This document shows, one piece after another, positions 4,404-5,428 of a DNA stretch of 5,428 nucleotides. This DNA comes from Candidatus Omnitrophica bacterium CG02_land_8_20_14_3_00__42_8 (GTDB taxonomy: Bacteria > Omnitrophota > Gorgyraeia > Gorgyraeales > Gorgyraeaceae): contig PEUD01000140.1 in the NCBI GenBank assembly GCA_002780805.1, positions 1 through 5,428 on the forward strand. The letters are read 5' to 3'. The translations under genes were made by a program, and so were the position numbers. Position 1 is the first letter of the stretch; the number at the start of each line of letters is the position of its first letter. Under the pieces are notes generated by a model. That model was given only the letters and a program-made list of their open reading frames with translations, was not told the DNA's origin and did not search any database.

Positions 4404-5428
4404 TATACCATAAAAAATTCCATTAGTTCATGGCCTTTATCTATTCGGAATTTTGAAAGACGGGCTTCTTTTTCGTTGAAATGCTTGATAGCGTCTTGCT
4501 CAATATCTGTGCCATACATGGCAAAGCAGACATAATCCCTGGAATGAGTCTTTAAAGCAACTGGCGTAGCGTGATCGGACAAAACTAATATTCTGAATTC
4601 CTCATCACCGGATTTGAAATGGTTCAAGATAGTCCCGGCTACAAATTTATCAAATTTCTCTATGCTGTAAATCTTTTCTCTTAAATCTCCGTTATGGCCT
4701 GCCTCGTCAGGGGCCTCAACGTGCACAAATACAAAATCTTTATGCTTTAACGACTCGAGGGCGTATTCTGCCTTGCCCAGATAATTGGTATCGTAATACC
4801 CTGTAGCCCCGGGCACGTCTATAACATCAAGCCCTATAATCCTGCCTATCCCTTTTATGAGATCGACCGCTGAAATAATAGAACCTTCTGCGTGATAAAG
4901 CTTTGAAAACTTAGGCATGAAAGATTTTATGCCCTGGCCCCACAGCCATATCATATTTGCGGGATTCTCTTTTAAATCAAGCCTGACCCTGTTTATCTCA
5001 TGGTCAGCAAGAATCTTTATGGATTCATTCATTAATCTCTTTAATATCTCTGCCTGAGGGGTCATTGCAGGCAGAAACCTGCTGATCCTCTTTCCGGCTA
5101 TATCGTGAGGAGGAATGCATTTTGTCTTTACAAAGCCTTCCTGCTCTTGTTTATTGCCGCACTTAAACACCACGATATGCCTGTAACTTATGCCAGGATA
5201 AAATTTTATATTTTCCGTTCCTAATTTGGTATTTAATTCTTCTATTATAACCCCTGCCTCTTCATTTGATATACGGCCCGCGCTGTAATCCGCCATTTTT
5301 TCGTCTGAAATGGTTACAAGATTGCACCTGAAAGCCACCTCATTATCCTGAAGCTCTATGCCCATATTCGCCGCTTCCAGAGGGCCGCGGCCCGTATAAT
5401 ATTTCTTCGGATTATATCCAAGAATGGA
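4403..5428 (-). CDS. ApgM-family protein, probable alternative homoserine kinase, 5' end beyond window
   Basis: The last 341 residues of an alkaline-phosphatase-superfamily protein of the ApgM type (cofactor-independent phosphoglycerate mutase, archaeal form) are present. The frame stays open to the edge: the codons before the ATG at 5365 read SILGYNPKKYYTGRGPLEAAN, a core family block, so that ATG is not the true start. About 60 N-terminal residues are missing, including the first metal ligand and the catalytic serine region. Counting from the window edge, visible motifs are FRCNLVT (33-39), FYPGISYRH (76-84), PPHDIAGK (106-113), IWLWGQG (160-166), VPGATGYYDTNYLGKAEYAL (205-224), HVEAPDEAGH (236-245), SDHATP (284-289) and KTHS (293-296); the later Asp/His residues would bind metals. 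The DTNY.GKA and HVEAPDEAGH forms fit the bacterial TIGR02535 class, 'proposed homoserine kinase', better than archaeal mutases. The nearby lysC agrees with that, but mutase activity cannot be excluded. Confidence 0.88.
   Translation of the reverse strand, partial: SILGYNPKKYYTGRGPLEAANMGIELQDNEVAFRCNLVTISDEKMADYSAGRISNEEAGVIIEELNTKLGTENIKFYPGISYRHIVVFKCGNKQEQEGFVKTKCIPPHDIAGKRISRFLPAMTPQAEILKRLMNESIKILADHEINRVRLDLKENPANMIWLWGQGIKSFMPKFSKLYHAEGSIISAVDLIKGIGRIIGLDVIDVPGATGYYDTNYLGKAEYALESLKHKDFVFVHVEAPDEAGHNGDLREKIYSIEKFDKFVAGTILNHFKSGDEEFRILVLSDHATPVALKTHSRDYVCFAMYGTDIEQDAIKHFNEKEARLSKFRIDKGHELMEFFMV

Noticed and set aside
4403..5365. Taking the ATG at 5365 as the start of the ApgM-like gene
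   Set aside because: The frame continues to the window edge and encodes the conserved LGYNPKKYYTGRGPLEAAN block, so the real start is outside the window.
1..5428. CRISPR array, defence island, prophage or transposase
   Set aside because: There are no regularly spaced repeats and no integrase, transposase or nuclease motifs. All four genes are recognisable metabolic or transport genes.

Overview
The window holds four consecutive minus-strand genes, read from right to left: an ApgM-family protein (4403 to beyond 5428, 5' end cut off), a CstA-type transporter (2662-4272), a monofunctional aspartate kinase (1454-2677) and citramalate synthase (1314 to beyond base 1, 3' end cut off). Coding density is high. 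I see no gene of any kind on the plus strand and no RNA gene. Base composition is moderate to slightly AT-rich, and start sites carry purine-rich Shine-Dalgarno sequences, so this is a bacterium. The gene set (bacterial-type ApgM homologue of the proposed homoserine kinase class, single-chain LysC with two ACT domains, CimA) suits an anaerobic or candidate-phylum lineage such as Omnitrophota or a deltaproteobacterium. That placement is a guess from general familiarity.

Three of the four genes fit amino-acid synthesis from aspartate and pyruvate. LysC makes aspartyl phosphate, the entry to lysine, threonine and methionine. The ApgM-family protein resembles the bacterial subgroup proposed to be an alternative homoserine kinase, which would feed threonine. 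CimA condenses pyruvate with acetyl-CoA to give citramalate, the threonine-independent route to 2-oxobutyrate and isoleucine. Between them sits CstA, a family with known peptide and pyruvate transporters, so a substrate-supply role is conceivable. The cstA and lysC genes overlap by 16 bases and are probably translationally coupled.

Two spacers separate the genes. The lysC-cimA spacer (1315-1453) is almost filled by a 118-base element closed by 9-bp inverted ends and able to fold into a branched, cloverleaf-like shape. The apgM-cstA spacer (4273-4402) carries a shorter stretch related to part of it, which suggests a dispersed repeat family, plus a small palindrome close to the cstA start. The best Shine-Dalgarno in the window lies inside lysC, just before an in-frame ATG at codon 249, where the separate beta subunit of Bacillus and Corynebacterium aspartate kinase starts. 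I do not see a novel defence or mobile system here. The most informative signals are the internal lysC start, the functional identity of the ApgM-like protein, the transporter within the biosynthetic cluster, and the structured spacer element.
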